64,000 bases of DNA from Oikopleura dioica (taxonomy: Eukaryota; Chordata; Appendicularia; Copelata; Oikopleuridae). Where the stretch lies: the NCBI GenBank assembly GCA_907165135.1, contig OU015569.1:2542001-2606000 (forward strand). Direction: 5' to 3'. Below are positions 23,673-34,459 of this stretch, piece by piece (position 1 is the stretch's first letter; the number at the start of each line of letters is the position of its first letter). Position numbers and translations under genes: made by a program. The notes beneath the pieces are model-generated. The model had not been told where the DNA came from, did not search any database, and saw only the letters and a list, made by a program, of their open reading frames with translations.

Positions 23673-24953
23673 ATGATCAGCGAAATCTACAAAATTGAAT
23701 GGGAATATTCAGACGTCGGAAATATCAACAGAGTGAGGCCGTTTTTGAGAGAAATTTTCGACAAAGAAGATCTTCTGCCACAAGACATTATCAGCGACAG
23801 CTTGCTTCAGAGCACGCAGAACAATGACGAACTTGAGGTCTTTTATGATCAAATAAAAAAGAAGTTAAATATTGGATGGAATACACTTGTCGACATTGCC
23901 GATTTCGAAGACATCCACGTGGATTTGGCTCTTATGCTCGCCATGCAAAAATACATCGTTGAAAATCAAGAATTTCCCAGGGTGGAAGACGACTGCTTCA
24001 TTTCGTCCGTTCTCAAGCTGGGCAATAACTGCAACGGAGTGAAAGAGAACCCAGGGTTCAAACAGAGCCTCGTTGGAAAAACGAAAATTCAATTTCCATT
24101 CGACGATCTGAAAATTATGCAAAACGATTTCGAACTGGACTTTCACTTTGAACACGTTTCTTACCCAGACGAATTTCTGATTGAATATTCTGTAGCGCAA
24201 AATTGCTTCGAAAATGGCTGGGGGAACAGGTAGATAAAGGCTGTTTTTTACACGTTTCCAACGGATTAATTTAGGGAGAACTTTGTTCCTGTTAATTCGT
24301 CATCGAATGCTCCTATTACCCTGCATTGGTGTGGGGAAAAAGTGGAGAGCACGAACCTTTGCGTCACTGTTTACAGTACATCTGAAAGCAGCCCGACATT
24401 GGAGTGGACAGAGTCGCCTTTAAAGAAAAAGAAGGGATTGAAAACGAGCACGGATGATTCTGAATCGTACGACTATTATGATAGTGCATCACTTAGTGAT
24501 GATGAAGCTATCTCCGTGGATTCGATTGCCTGCCCAGCAGTTGTCGAACCTGGAAGTTGTGTAATAAACGACTCTGAAGCTGATTGCAAAGGAACTATCG
24601 ACGGATGTAAGGATCCAGCGGTCGACTGCCCTTTGATAAGAGTTGGACCGGTTGTCATGATTGCATCAGGTAAAGATTGTTATTCATTTGTCACGAGACT
24701 CTGAATCCCTCGTATTCATTGTCATTTTCGTCTGAATCCTCCCCACAATATCAGCTATTTTTAACGATCAACTTAAGCCACTAGCGGTTTTCTTTTGGTC
24801 GTTGGCATTGTGATAGTGATTGTCGTACTTCTCGTGAAAAAGAGAAAATCGTCAGCGAGACATCCAGCAGAAAACCTCCCCACCAGTCTACCCACCTATG
24901 CTCGAGCGAAGCAAAAGACTCGCGGCGGTGCAACTGGCTATTCCTACAATTGA
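23673..24953 (+). CDS. Single-pass membrane protein with Cys-containing ectodomain, unknown
   Basis: Exon 1 (ATG 23673 to about 24230) encodes a hydrophilic, acidic ~185-residue region. Exon 2 (after ATTAATTTAG, about 24273-24667) encodes a Ser/Asp-rich region and a Cys cluster (CPAVVEPGSC, CKGTIDGC, DPAVDCPL). Exon 3 (after AACTTAAG, about 24780-24953) gives a transmembrane segment (GFLLVVGIVIVIVVLLV) followed by a KKRKSS stop-transfer and a short basic tail. This predicts type I topology, but no signal peptide is seen at 23673, so an upstream exon may exist. AATAAA signals follow at about 25,060-25,080. No family is recognised. Confidence 0.6.
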
Positions 24954-25371
24954 ACTTACTTAGTCGCCCAAAATCAATAACCCTGCAGAATCATGATTTC
25001 ACAAATGTAAATAACCAACACTGCTTCAAAAAAAAGACTGCGATATTTTGTGGTACTCCGAATAAAATGTATTTGCTTCAAATAAAAGAGTTGCAGTGAA
25101 TTGTTTTGCTATTTAAAAATACAGAAATGAAAAGTTGATTCATCCGAGCACCTGGATCATTCATTTATGGATGGGATTGTTAGCAATGCATTTTTTACCA
25201 GAACAAATAATACATTTTTTAGATTTTTGAAGAGTTCGCTTTGAAGAATCACTTTTGTGTGCTTTTGTGGATTGTAGGAGTAAATCACTCTCCTGAACAA
25301 GAATTTGCTGAAATCGTCCGATCAATAAATGAGTTAAAAACGTGTTAATATTTTTGAATCATAATTGGTTT

Positions 25372-27758
25372 TCAAAAACGTGTAACGTGTACTTTGCTGC
25401 TTTTTACCTTCAAATCTAAGATAGATTTGTCGCCGTTATGGTGGCTTACAGCGTTTTCATTTTTAGCGGGCGGGTTAGCGGGCCCGGCTGGTTTAGGAAT
25501 GATCTTTCCTTTAGTTTTTTCGTTTACTAGCTCGTTACCAATGCTGATTTTGGAAAAGAGAAGGGTGCCTTTCGTCTGCGTGATGTTCTGCCCGTTAAGG
25601 TCGTACAGCTCGATGAAGCGATGGCCCGGCTAAAAACTCTTGAAAAAAGACGCGAGACAGAGAAGCGGACCTGTAGATAGGCAAGTGGCAAGTAGGACAT
25701 GCCCAGGACCTCTTCTGAGCCACTGTCGAGCACTTTTACTTCAAGCATGGCGAAATCGGGAAACTTGACGGAGAAAGTCGCTTCGTTTTCATGTTTCCAA
25801 GTCGGGCTAAGAGAAAAATTAACAAAAGCAAAAATAACGCCTAGCTTACTTGAATCCGTTATTCTTGACGACAGTAGTTTTGAATTTCTGCTCTTTGTCC
25901 AGCTTCGATCCCGACACGAGCACGAGCTTTACGTATGGATCGCAAACGTCTCCTCCCGCTTTTTTGTTGTGGAATTGCTGGCCGGAAATGATGGCGATTT
26001 TGAATTTCATGCGACTTTCGAACTTGCTGCTATTTGGGTCAAAGTCGCGCTGTTCTCGGAGCACCGGCGGCTTCAACACGAATCCGCAGTTGCCGTTGAT
26101 TTGGAACATAATTTGGTTCTTCAGCCGCTCTTCGCCGTCGTATTGATAGTTCAGCGCGACGACTTGACAGCCATGCGCCCAAAATGGCAGAGGATCGTAG
26201 TTGGTGCTCTGAATTCGCGATCCGTTGGGGTAGATGCGCACCAGTTCTTTCGACGTATGTTTGATGAAGTCTTTGCCCTGTTCTTCCATGATCACTTCTC
26301 CTTTTCCTTCTTTGATAGAAGAAATATACTTGTAGTCGTCTGGCGCCAATTCGCCGAATGGTTTCAGGTGTCGGGAAACCGTGTAGATGGTGATATCGGA
26401 CAGATCTCTGTGCAGCTTTAGCTTCTTTTTCGAGCTTCTGATTCCGTCAGTTTGGATCTGTTCACCGTTTTGGGCACCGTGCTTTGCCTCCGCGGATTCA
26501 TCTTCTTCCTCTACGTATTCGTGCTCCTCGCTTCTACTGTCAGCGGAATCGGCATCGTCTTTGGGTTCTTTCAGCTTCTTGCCTTTCACAAAGCATCTCG
26601 CGCCCATTGCCAAAGGACTGGGCATTTTTTCCTCGTCATCGCCCAAGGGCTTCGTTATCAGTCGCTTGCCAAAAGCCGCCTTAATATAGTCAGCCATCTT
26701 TTTCTGATTGCTTTCTTTGCAATGATTCTCCAGCGAAAGAATGAATGGGTATTTGCTGTAAGGCTTGCCTTCTTCGAAAGCGTACTTCGCGCACTCTGTG
26801 ACCACGTCTTTGAAGAATAAGCGAGACTGTTTACAAGGACAGTATCCGTGATAGACAGAAGGCTCTTCGTCATCGTCCCAGCAGTCAATTTCGACGCATC
26901 GACAGCCACGCTGAATAGAGCGAACGTAAGCTTGAAGTGAGCAGGGTCCGTTGATTTGGTCGCCTTCGAGGTAGGTATTGTGGCTACTCGCGATGAAGTA
27001 ATCGGTCATTGGTCTTGTCATGTCCTGGTGATGAGTGTAAGCCCCTGGATCAACAGCGTTGCAGCATTTTAGGATGAATGCACTGAATTCCTCCTGCGTC
27101 ATATTCGATGTTCCGTCCCGGTCGAAGTAATTCATAATCAATTTAACATCATCGTCCACTCTTGTATCGTACTTCATTACTTTGCCGTCATCTTTGAGAT
27201 AGACATGTTTCATCTGCTGCGATTCGAGGAAGTCTTTGAACTCGCCGAGCGAGATTTCACCGTCATTGGATGTATCGTTCTCAGCCAAAAGGTCTCGCAA
27301 AGTTTGAGGAATGAGCAACATCCCGTAGAGATATTTTACTTCAGCCCAATTAAGTCCGTCCGCTAATGTCATCGTGTCACGATTTCGTGAACTTGGAGTT
27401 CGGCCCGTTAGAATCGCTTCAATTTTATTTTCGAATTGATCGGTGTAAGTAATTTCCACTCGTCTAAAGAACTCCTTGATCTCTTTTTTGTTGAGAACAC
27501 CCTTTCTATCTTCGTCGACGGAATTGAAAGTACGCCAGAGACGGAGCATCTGATGGTCGGCTGGAGAGAGCTCGCCCAGAGTATCAACCAACATGTTAAA
27601 GCAATTCACGACTTTTGTCTTGTCCTCTTCGTTGATGAACTGGAGAGTAATTGGGGGAATGTTAGACTCGGGAACGAAAAGAAGTGAAACGCACAAGTGT
27701 CTGCTTTTCGTCGGCACATTTAGCTTTTCGAGTTTTGTGCTCCAAAAGGGCTTTACTT
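25372..27758 (-). CDS. Phosphoinositide-specific phospholipase C, delta-like
   Basis: It hydrolyses PIP2 to diacylglycerol and IP3 at the plasma membrane. The main exon (to 25846) carries the end of a PH domain (ESNIPPITLQFINEEDK), EF-hand-like repeats (DEDRKGVLNKKEI, NDTSNDGEISLGEF, DRDGTSNMTQEEF), the X box with catalytic histidines in SSHNTYLEGDQ and VYHGY, an acidic X-Y linker (EEHEYVEEEDESAEA), the Y box (LSDITIYTVSRHLKPF, QVVALNYQ) and a C2 domain. C2 continues in two more exons (near 25850-25683 and 25635-25372). The order matches PLC-delta/zeta. No ATG is visible in frame, and the exon opens after an acceptor (GCTTAAG, about 27758), so the start and most of the PH domain must be upstream. 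The preceding gene on the strand stops only about 45 bp away, which suggests an operon or a mis-split gene. Confidence 0.92.
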
Positions 27759-27804
27759 AAGCAATAATTAATATTAAAGAAGTCAACTTTTATTACTTTG
27801 ACAT

Positions 27805-29010
27805 TTAGTTTTTCCTTGTTTTGTTTTGTAAAGCCTGCCTATCTGGCTTTTCTTTCACAATTTTATCGAGGAAATGAACTGGAAAGCACCAACTGTTGAT
27901 CGCGCTCTGCTTGTTTGAAAGTATGATAAGTTGGTAGTCATTTGTAGTGTTTATATATTTCGTCTTTGTTTTCTTTCGAGGTTTGCCAAAGCAACCCGGA
28001 TCCACGCTGTATTGAATGACCTTTGTGTAGTGGTCGAGATTGCACTCAGTCGATTTGATGTTGTTGATGAACTCCTTAATTGATTGTCTTTTCTTTTGAA
28101 GTGTAAGTATTGCAGTCGGGGCGAAACAATGGAATTAGTAAGGTTAGCATTTTTCTTCACATGTGAAAAGATTTTAATGAGTATTGTCAATTACTATAAA
28201 CTACTTTCTAGCAGACAAAAACGATAAATCACACAATTAATCTTATCAACGAACAGTTTTACCTGGACCGTGAATTGCTATAAGTTAATAGTTTATTCTA
28301 TCGTAAGAATTGTAAAGTGAAATTATACAAAGAAAAGTTAATACTCGCACTACACTACAATTAATAAACACTGAAAGCAACAATAGTCACTATTATCTAG
28401 CACAAGCTTTACAGATTATTGTTGATTGCGTGTTCAATAATCTGACTAGTTTAGAATCAAATTAGAATTGAATCTACAAACCATCAAAAGAACACAACAG
28501 AAAATGATGGTAATGGTTACTTACTCTAATAGACCCGCCAGTCGTGCGAAACCACGCTCCGAATCCGGGTTTTTCATTTTCAATAGTTTTTTCTAGCAGT
28601 TCAGGGTGCAAATCGTCGAATTCTAAAAGCAAATATATTGATTCAGCTCGGTATCTAGCTCCTATCAGGAAGAGCAAATACTGTAGTAGTCAAAAAAATG
28701 AACTTGAAATCCAAGTCTTTATCAAGTGAAAATTAACGATGGATTTAACATCATCGTAAGTTACGATTCGTAACCAAGAAGTAAGCAATAAATATTGACG
28801 GGGCAGTTTAGAAATAAATCTCGAAATAAATAAGTAATCTCATAAAATTCCTGAACGACGAGTAGAAATCGCCTATTCGTTAGGTCAAAGAAGGAGTGTC
28901 CTCTTACCATGCTTGAATGCTTTGCCCCTATCTTTCTTCGGCAGAACGGCATTCTTCAAGACCTGAAATTTCATTTTTGAGTTTTTCGCTTTCTCTTTCA
29001 GAAGATCTTC
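27805..29010 (-). CDS. Unknown basic protein directly upstream of PLC
   Basis: Three exon candidates join in frame on the minus strand. The first is about 29,030-28,910 (EDLLKEKAKNSKMKFQVLKN), with an ATG near 28,972. The second is about 28,622-28,527 (DDLHPELLEKTIENEKPGF), with donor GTAAGTAAC. The third is about 28,125-27,805 (KKRQSIKEFINNIKSTECNL and KPRKKTKTKYINTTNDYQL), ending in TAA at 27805. An AATAAA overlaps the 47-bp gap before PLC. Lys-rich with scattered Cys; no known domain. Alternatively some of these exons are the N terminus of PLC, which otherwise lacks a start. Confidence 0.4.
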
Positions 29011-29670
29011 AGACTCCGCCGGATACTTTTAACTACGACTAGCCATCAAGTCCACAAGTTCATTTTATTGCATTTGTTTTATGATTTCTGACGTATCTTT
29101 TTTAGCAAAAGAATTTTTCATTTCAGTTCATGAGCACTGATTTTTTTGATATTTAGATTGGTCGCGAGCTTTTCTTACTGGGCGGTCAGTATGGCAGCAG
29201 CTTTTTGTTTGAGTGCTTACGTGAGCGCCTTTGTGAGTTTTGGATTTTTTCAATTGAATTGAAAAGAGCCTGGCTCTCGTTAAATCTTTCAGAGCGTTGG
29301 CATTTTGAAAAACGTAAATTTACGAATGGTGGCTTGGACTTATTGATTTATTATGGTCAAGAGCCGCTTGGGTTTTAGAAGTCTTGATTTTATGTATCAT
29401 TTACAGTACCGATACGAGTTGAGTGGGCATTCGAAAAATTAAAAAATGTCTTTTTTTTTCTAATTTTATGTCTCTCGGTTTAGAAGAAGGATTATTGTGA
29501 GCTCGGAATTATTGCTCACTCACGAGCGACCAAAGTAGGGGAACAATAAAATCAAGTTAGAGTACCAGGATAGGGTAGTCTGAACAGAGTGACAAACTAT
29601 GCCCTTTGAAAGACGTCAAGTAGTTGGTTTAAAAAAGCCATATCTGAGCGTTTACTTGCAGCTGAGATTC

Positions 29671-29829
29671 GCAACCTGTGTAGAAAACCTGAGTCAGGGT
29701 TTTCAAAGAGGATGTAGGGAAAAACCGCGTAGCAGTAATGTTAGCGGCTTCGTTATAAAAAATAGCCGCCACTCGGCTTTTCTCTGAAGATTTTTGAACA
29801 CCCTGACTAAGGTTTTGTACGCAGGTTGA
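29671..29829. repeat. Family A inverted-repeat element, complete
   Basis: The left end GCAACCTGTGTAGAAAACCT and right end AGGTTTTGTACGCAGGTTG mirror each other. An internal AGCGGCTT...AAGCCG-like hairpin (TAGCGGCTTC, GAAAAGCCG) is present. Confidence 0.9.
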
Positions 29830-30311
29830 CGACATCGCATTAACACGGACTTCCCATTATAAAATCGATCAAAACAAAGTTTAAAAAATTCTAAAAGAAA
29901 GAAAAGTGAAACAATGAGCTACAAATTTAAAACAATACGGTATTGTCAATTGTGAATACCTTTCGTTTGCCATTATTGGTCATTTTCCCTCGCTTCTTCA
30001 GAAGATTGATCTCTGCATCAGAACTTTTTTAAGTCTTTGTTTGATCCAATGAATACCCTGCCCTGCGGAATGTTTTTAAATTTCTCAGCCGGAAAATAAT
30101 AGAAAAAAGGGGGATGGGAAAAAAGTGACGCCTTGAGAGATTATCAGTATTGACGCTACGAACAGGAAACAGGGCCTGATTTGTCACCCCATTGGACATT
30201 TCCTGTCGTTCTTCTGTCACGAAAATTAGTGTCTTTGGCTTTGAAACAATTGAATGAAAGAAGCAGACACTTTGGTGAATTTACAATCCAAGGAGCTGCA
30301 CAACCTGGTCG

Positions 30312-30565
30312 GCAACCCGTGAAGAAAACCTGAGTCCGGGTTCTGAAAGAGCTTTAATAAGTCGGGAAATATAGACTGAGCTCGTAATTTTAACTCAGAT
30401 TTTCGACCCTGACTCAGGTTTCTTTACAGGCTGCCAAAACTACCACTTCAATCAATCTTCTACAATCTGGCGAAGCCGCTTCGCGGTTTCATTAAAAAAA
30501 TCCGCTAATCGGCTTTTTATAATAGTTCTTACAGAATCCTGATTCAGGTTTCTAAACAGGCTGTG
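30312..30565. repeat. Family A elements, one complete and one half copy
   Basis: The first copy spans 30312-30435 (CGGCAACCCGTGAAGAAAAC...GTTTCTTTACAGGCTGCC). A right half follows to 30565 (GAAGCCGCTTCGCGGTTTC...CAGGTTTCTAAACAGGCTG). Confidence 0.8.
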
Positions 30566-30602
30566 GAGCACCGAACTGAAAGTAAATCCGTGATTTGCGT
30601 GA

Positions 30603-30965
30603 TTAAGATTGATTTTCTTCTTTATTATTTTTCACAGCGTTACTGGCAGCTTTATCTGTTCTAACAAGTCGTTTCGTAAAAAAACATTTTTCGCATTTGA
30701 GTTCGTTGAAGTTTCCGCTCTTATTCTTTTCTATCGTCGCTGTTTTGTCGTGCGAGGACCAGCAGCGCTGGCAGTAGCGGCGCTTGTAGCTCTTGTGCAG
30801 TCGGACGACGACTTTGTCCGAGACCTTCTTCGCCGTGTGTTGCCATTTGTGCTGGAAGGCGGCGGGAACGCCCTCGACTGAAGCCGCTTGGAGAAGGGAT
30901 GCGATATGTTTGAAGTGGTGGAGTTTCGCACCGTTGAAGCCCCGCTTCCCTTTTTTCTTCGTCAT
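30603..30965 (-). CDS. Rpr2/RPP21-like RNase P/MRP subunit
   Basis: A single-exon, 120-residue basic protein starts at ATG 30965 and stops at 30603. It contains a four-Cys zinc ribbon: CQRC in RRYCQRCWSS and CEKC in ELKCEKCFFTKRLV, preceded by an amphipathic helix and a KKKGKRG start. The spacing and the K/R-Y-C context match the Rpr2 family (RPP21/Snm1), which binds the RNA of RNase P or MRP for tRNA or rRNA processing. The loop between the Cys pairs is shorter than in human RPP21, so the assignment is by motif only. It has no intron, unlike its neighbours. Confidence 0.62.
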   Translation of the reverse strand: MTKKKGKRGFNGAKLHHFKHIASLLQAASVEGVPAAFQHKWQHTAKKVSDKVVVRLHKSYKRRYCQRCWSSHDKTATIEKNKSGNFNELKCEKCFFTKRLVRTDKAASNAVKNNKEENQS

Positions 30966-31077
30966 TTTTTAGTATATCTAAACGAGTGGACTCTCAGCTG
31001 AGATTTTCTAAAGTGGTTCTGATTTCGAACTAATTCTCGCTGGAATTTGGAATCCGAATTTCGGATTGCCATAAACT

Positions 31078-31188
31078 TAAAATACTCTTGAAAATCGAGA
31101 AGACGCTTGCGGCTTCGAGTTAGATAAAAAATCAGTGGCTGCGATTTTCAGCAGTATATTCAGTTTGGCGTCAATCAGAATTCCAGCG
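31078..31188. repeat. Family B element, partial
   Basis: It contains AATCGAGAAGACGCTTGCGG and ends in AGAATTCCAGCGAAAAC, matching the ends of other family B copies. The opposite arm is degraded. Confidence 0.65.
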
Positions 31189-31435
31189 AAAACTATCACA
31201 AATGAGAATGGCGGTAATTTTAGAATTATTATAAATATTTTTATTCAAACAACATGTTGCAGTTGCAATTATAGTTAACAAGAAAGAAGAATAAGGAAAG
31301 TGTGAGTTTTGGAAGTGAAAGAAGCGATATTTTTATCAGAAAAAGTGATTTTCTTCTGTAAGATACAGACTGTGATTTAGATTAGGTCGAGATGAATGAG
31401 TTCTAAGGAAAGATTAAACACTCATTCAGAATGAG

Positions 31436-32116
31436 TCATTCTTCGATTAGAAGTTTCATGACTGATGAGAGAAGTTGATCTACTTCAGCATCGGCTTTTG
31501 ATTCCCCCAGCTCCCTGAAAAATAAGCATAAATTCTAAAGATTAAATATTGGAGGAATGATCTTACCGTAACGAATGAAGCACATTCCCAGCGGCCGTTG
31601 AGAGTGATGTCGATATATCTTTGCTGATCTGGTGCTTCGATCCCTTCAAGAAAATTTAGTACAGTCAGCTTGAAAATATGTTTTTACCATTGACGACTTG
31701 GCCAGCGTTTCCTGCCAATACGCGATGTTCAAGCTCTCTAAATAGAGCTTTTCGATGCTGAGGTCAATTTTCGGCTCCCTTTTGTTGTGGTCATTCATCA
31801 GCTCTTTGTGCATTTTAGCTAACGTGAGAAGAACGATCTGTCTGGCTTCTTTTTCTCTGGTCAAGGCAAGCTCCGTCATTCCGCTTTCTGCGCGCGCCGC
31901 GATTTCTTCCTTGACAACTGCCAGTCGTTCGTCGACTGCCTTCTTTCTTTTCATAAGATTTTCGAGCTTGCTAGCCATTGCTTCGATCTCTTGATTGACC
32001 GTTCGTTCCAAGAACGAGGAACTGATGGCAGACGAGTTCTCGAGCGAAGGGGCAGCATTTTCCTTCAGAACTTCATCGTCTCCAGAAGTGGCGGCGGGGA
32101 TCACATCAGACGTCAT
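31436..32116 (-). CDS. Small coiled-coil protein, unknown
   Basis: Exon 1 (ATG 32116) encodes an acidic Ser-rich start and a long heptad-like coiled coil (NQEIEAMASKLENLMKRKK, DERLAVVKEEIAARAESG). A 43-nt intron (GTAAAAACA...CTTGAAG) leads to exon 2 (HQISKDISTSLSTAAGNVL), and a second intron (GTAAGATC...TTTTTCAG) to exon 3 (ELGESKADAEVDQLLSSVM), stop at 31436. This gives about 190 residues. The pattern suggests a subunit of a cytoskeletal, kinetochore or BLOC-type complex, but I cannot name it. Confidence 0.6.
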
Positions 32117-32208
32117 TTCCACCGTCTTTTTTCAAGCTTTTCGACAGTATATATGAGTTTTTTCAACAGAAAGATGTTCTTAGACCACGATTTGAACCGA
32201 GAAGTAAT

Positions 32209-32510
32209 CAGATACTACCGTTGAGGTTTAATCTAAAAAATCTCGAAGTCGTGTTCTATTTTGCAAAAATCGTTTTAATCCCTTAATAAGAGCACTATTT
32301 TCTACACGTACTGATTGAGAGCATCGAAAGCCTTTCCTTCTTGATCAAGTCAATCTGTCGTTTGACGAAGTACTCTTTCTCGTCGCCCACCGGGCTGTCC
32401 TCAAGAATCTCGACCTCATTATTCTCCACACTGTTCACTCGCTCTTCGGAGTCGGACTCAGCGGCAGGATCGAAGCCAAGGAATTCCGTGAGGAGGGGAA
32501 ACGCATTCAT
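32209..32510 (-). CDS. Small acidic protein, unknown
   Basis: Starts at ATG 32510 with a Leu/Phe-rich then acidic sequence (NAFPLLTEFLGFDPAAESDSE, EILEDSPVGDEKEYFVKRQI). A donor GTACGTG near 32313 and an acceptor TGCAAAATAG near 32253 join in frame to a short basic end, stop at 32209. About 80 residues. It lies about 90 bp upstream of the coiled-coil gene on the same strand, an operon-like spacing. Confidence 0.4.
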
Positions 32511-32731
32511 TATTTTCACTCTTCTCAAACACTGAATAGGTTATGATCGAATTCTTTTCCATTTTCATAAATATTTTTTAATAAAAAATATTGGAACGTG
32601 AAAAGTTTAACAGAATTCTTCGGATTGAAGAAGGCGGAAGTGTGATAAGTGCGCAGTGTTAGGTGTATCGGGTGATCCACAGAATTAAACGGTCTCGTGA
32701 GCTTTTCGTGAACTTTTTGAGGATGTCGTTC

Positions 32732-34395
32732 TTATGATTGTTCGTTGAAGATACTTAGGATTGCTCCCTTGAACTCTGCGAAGTTCTTGTATCCTGGCTC
32801 GAGAACAGTCAACATCTTCCTCAACTCTTTTCTTTGGCGGCGTAAAGCCGGGATTTCCACTGAAAGAAGATCGTGAATGTCAACGAGAGCTCAATGAAAA
32901 CCTCTCTAAAAACCTGAGTCGGGGTCTTGAAAGAGCTTGCTTCGCAAAAATCACAACCTCTGTCTATTTTGAACTCTAGCTACCCGAAGTCAGGTTTTGT
33001 AAACAGGAGTCCTGTTTACCACCAACAGAGTTGGTAAAAAAGTATACTTCACTCGCCCTTCAGAATGAAGTATACTTCAGGGCGTTGCAGGGCGTTGAAG
33101 GGCGTGAAGTGTACTTCCGCCCTTCCCTCTACTTCAACCGCCCTTCCGCCCTTCACTCTACTTCAACTTGGTTCTGTCGGCCATCAGAATCCATCCGCCA
33201 GAATTTTTTCAAATTTTGCGCTTATTGGCTCTCAGGCGCCATGATTTAAATCACGCTGATTGTGGCAGATGAACCGATAGCTGAAGTATACTTCAGGGCT
33301 TTGAAGGGCGCGTGAAGTACACTTCACCGCCCTTCAAGAATGAAGGGCGCCCTGCAGATTTTTGAAGGGCGAGGGGAAGTATACTTTTTTACCAACTCTG
33401 AACAGGACTGCAATTACCTCGATTTTGTTGGAGGCGTTCTTCGATAGTACCAATCGTTATAATTTCCTCCTCTATATCCATCCGCATGCTTTCAAGGAAC
33501 ACTTCTACACTGCCCGCTCTCTCAAGTGCATTCACGAACTCTTGCTCCCTCTCGGCGATTTTCAACTCACGTTTGAGGGTTTCCTTCAGTTCCTCGACGC
33601 CCTCAATGATCGCCCATTGGAATTTAGAGCGACGCACGGGCAAATTTAGATCCACGACGACTTCGACTAGCTCAGACGGGATCGTGTCGAGCAATTCTTT
33701 CTGGTCGACGTTTTGGAGGAGTGAACGAATTGAATTTCTTGCTTTTTGGAGGCTCTCTTCACGCATTTGGGCACTGGTCCTGCTCGCCAAAAGTGCTTGA
33801 TGCGCCTTGATGTACGGCTCGCAAAGCATTTTCAGATCCGAAAGGGCTATGTCGGGCAGGTCTTCCTAAAAATCATTGTTAGTACTAATTTAGACTCGGT
33901 ATCTTGTGCAGAAACCTGATTCAGGCACCTATCTATCACTCTAATTGATAAACTCTGCATCCGCGGCTCTGTTAAAAGAAAGCCGCGTAGCGGCCTTTAC
34001 GAAAGCTATTTCAGGAGCCTAACTCAGGTATAAAAGTAGAATATTGGACCTAGATTAACGCTTGCTTTGATAAATTGACACTGTTCAAGAAAACACGGAT
34101 TAAAATTTTTAAGATATCTTTCTAGAACTACTCTATTTTTCAGACTTTAAGCAAGCATGCGCTCTCATTTTCATTCCAACTTTTTGGGTTTTTTCGGCTG
34201 GGTCGTGGGTTATTGTTCTCTGATCAAAATTGAACAGAGAGCATCTCCCAGGCCTTCCGGAGAACACTCGCAATCGACTAGCCTAAGTACCTCTGAAAGA
34301 TTCAGCTCGAGGATAGCATCGCCTGCGATTTGAGTGATTTTATTCCACAATTCAAGTTTTTCGTTTGACGAATCAGCATTTGCCGTACTGAACAT
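32732..34395 (-). CDS. Helical protein of unknown function, introns filled with repeats
   Basis: Candidate exon 1 starts at ATG 34395 (SSNEKLELWNKITQIAGDAI, LRLVDCECSPEGLGDAL). The main exon (about 33867-33425) is helical and charged (AQMREESLQKARNSIRSLL, QWAIIEGVEELKETLKREL, AEREQEFVNALERAGS). The last exon (about 32862-32732) reads EIPALRRQRKELRKMLTVLE and ends at TAA 32732. The intron between the last two exons holds a family A element and a 0.4-kb foldback element. The one between the first two holds another family A element. Exon 1 membership is uncertain, because its own frame stops at 34210 and the donor is not obvious. No known domain. Confidence 0.5.
32898..33009. repeat. Family A element, diverged, in an intron
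   Basis: CTAAAAACCTGAGTCGGGGT at the left and GAAGTCAGGTTTTGTAAACAG at the right. It abuts the GAAGTATACTTC foldback element. Confidence 0.7.
33007..33410. mobile_element. Foldback element of GAAGTATACTTC and GAAGGGCG units
   Basis: The ends are long inverted repeats: CAGAGTTGGTAAAAAAGTAT at the left and its complement ATACTTTTTTACCAACTCTG at the right, extended outward by GTCCTGTT / AACAGGAC. The interior is built from palindromic GAAGTATACTTC-like and GAAGGGCG/CGCCCTTC units in both orientations. No transposase is encoded. It lies inside an intron of the 32732-34395 gene. The apparent open frames across it are by-products of the repeat. Confidence 0.8.
33901..34035. repeat. Family A element, diverged, in an intron
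   Basis: TGCAGAAACCTGATTCAGGC at the left and AGCCTAACTCAGGTATAAAA at the right, with an internal AAAGCCGCGTAGCGGCCTTT hairpin. Confidence 0.7.
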
Positions 34396-34459
34396 TCTAA
34401 AACCAAAAGAATTGAACCTTCAGAATTTTAAATTAGCGACATTGATTCAAATAGCACTC

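Larger units (their letters stand above)
29030..30602. other. Repeat-rich intergenic region
   Basis: No gene is supported. It holds two or three family A copies (listed separately) and AT-rich filler. Confidence 0.4.

Noticed and set aside
25699-26421. 240-codon plus-strand open frame
   Set aside because: Antisense shadow of the PLC C2/Y region with no domain of its own.
29191-29370. Two-exon plus-strand mini-protein starting MAAAFCLSAYVSA
   Set aside because: Only 31 residues, weak splice signals and no conservation evidence.
33031-33249. Plus-strand open frame with FYRFSL-type repeats
   Set aside because: It is generated by the GAAGTATACTTC/GAAGGGCG foldback modules.
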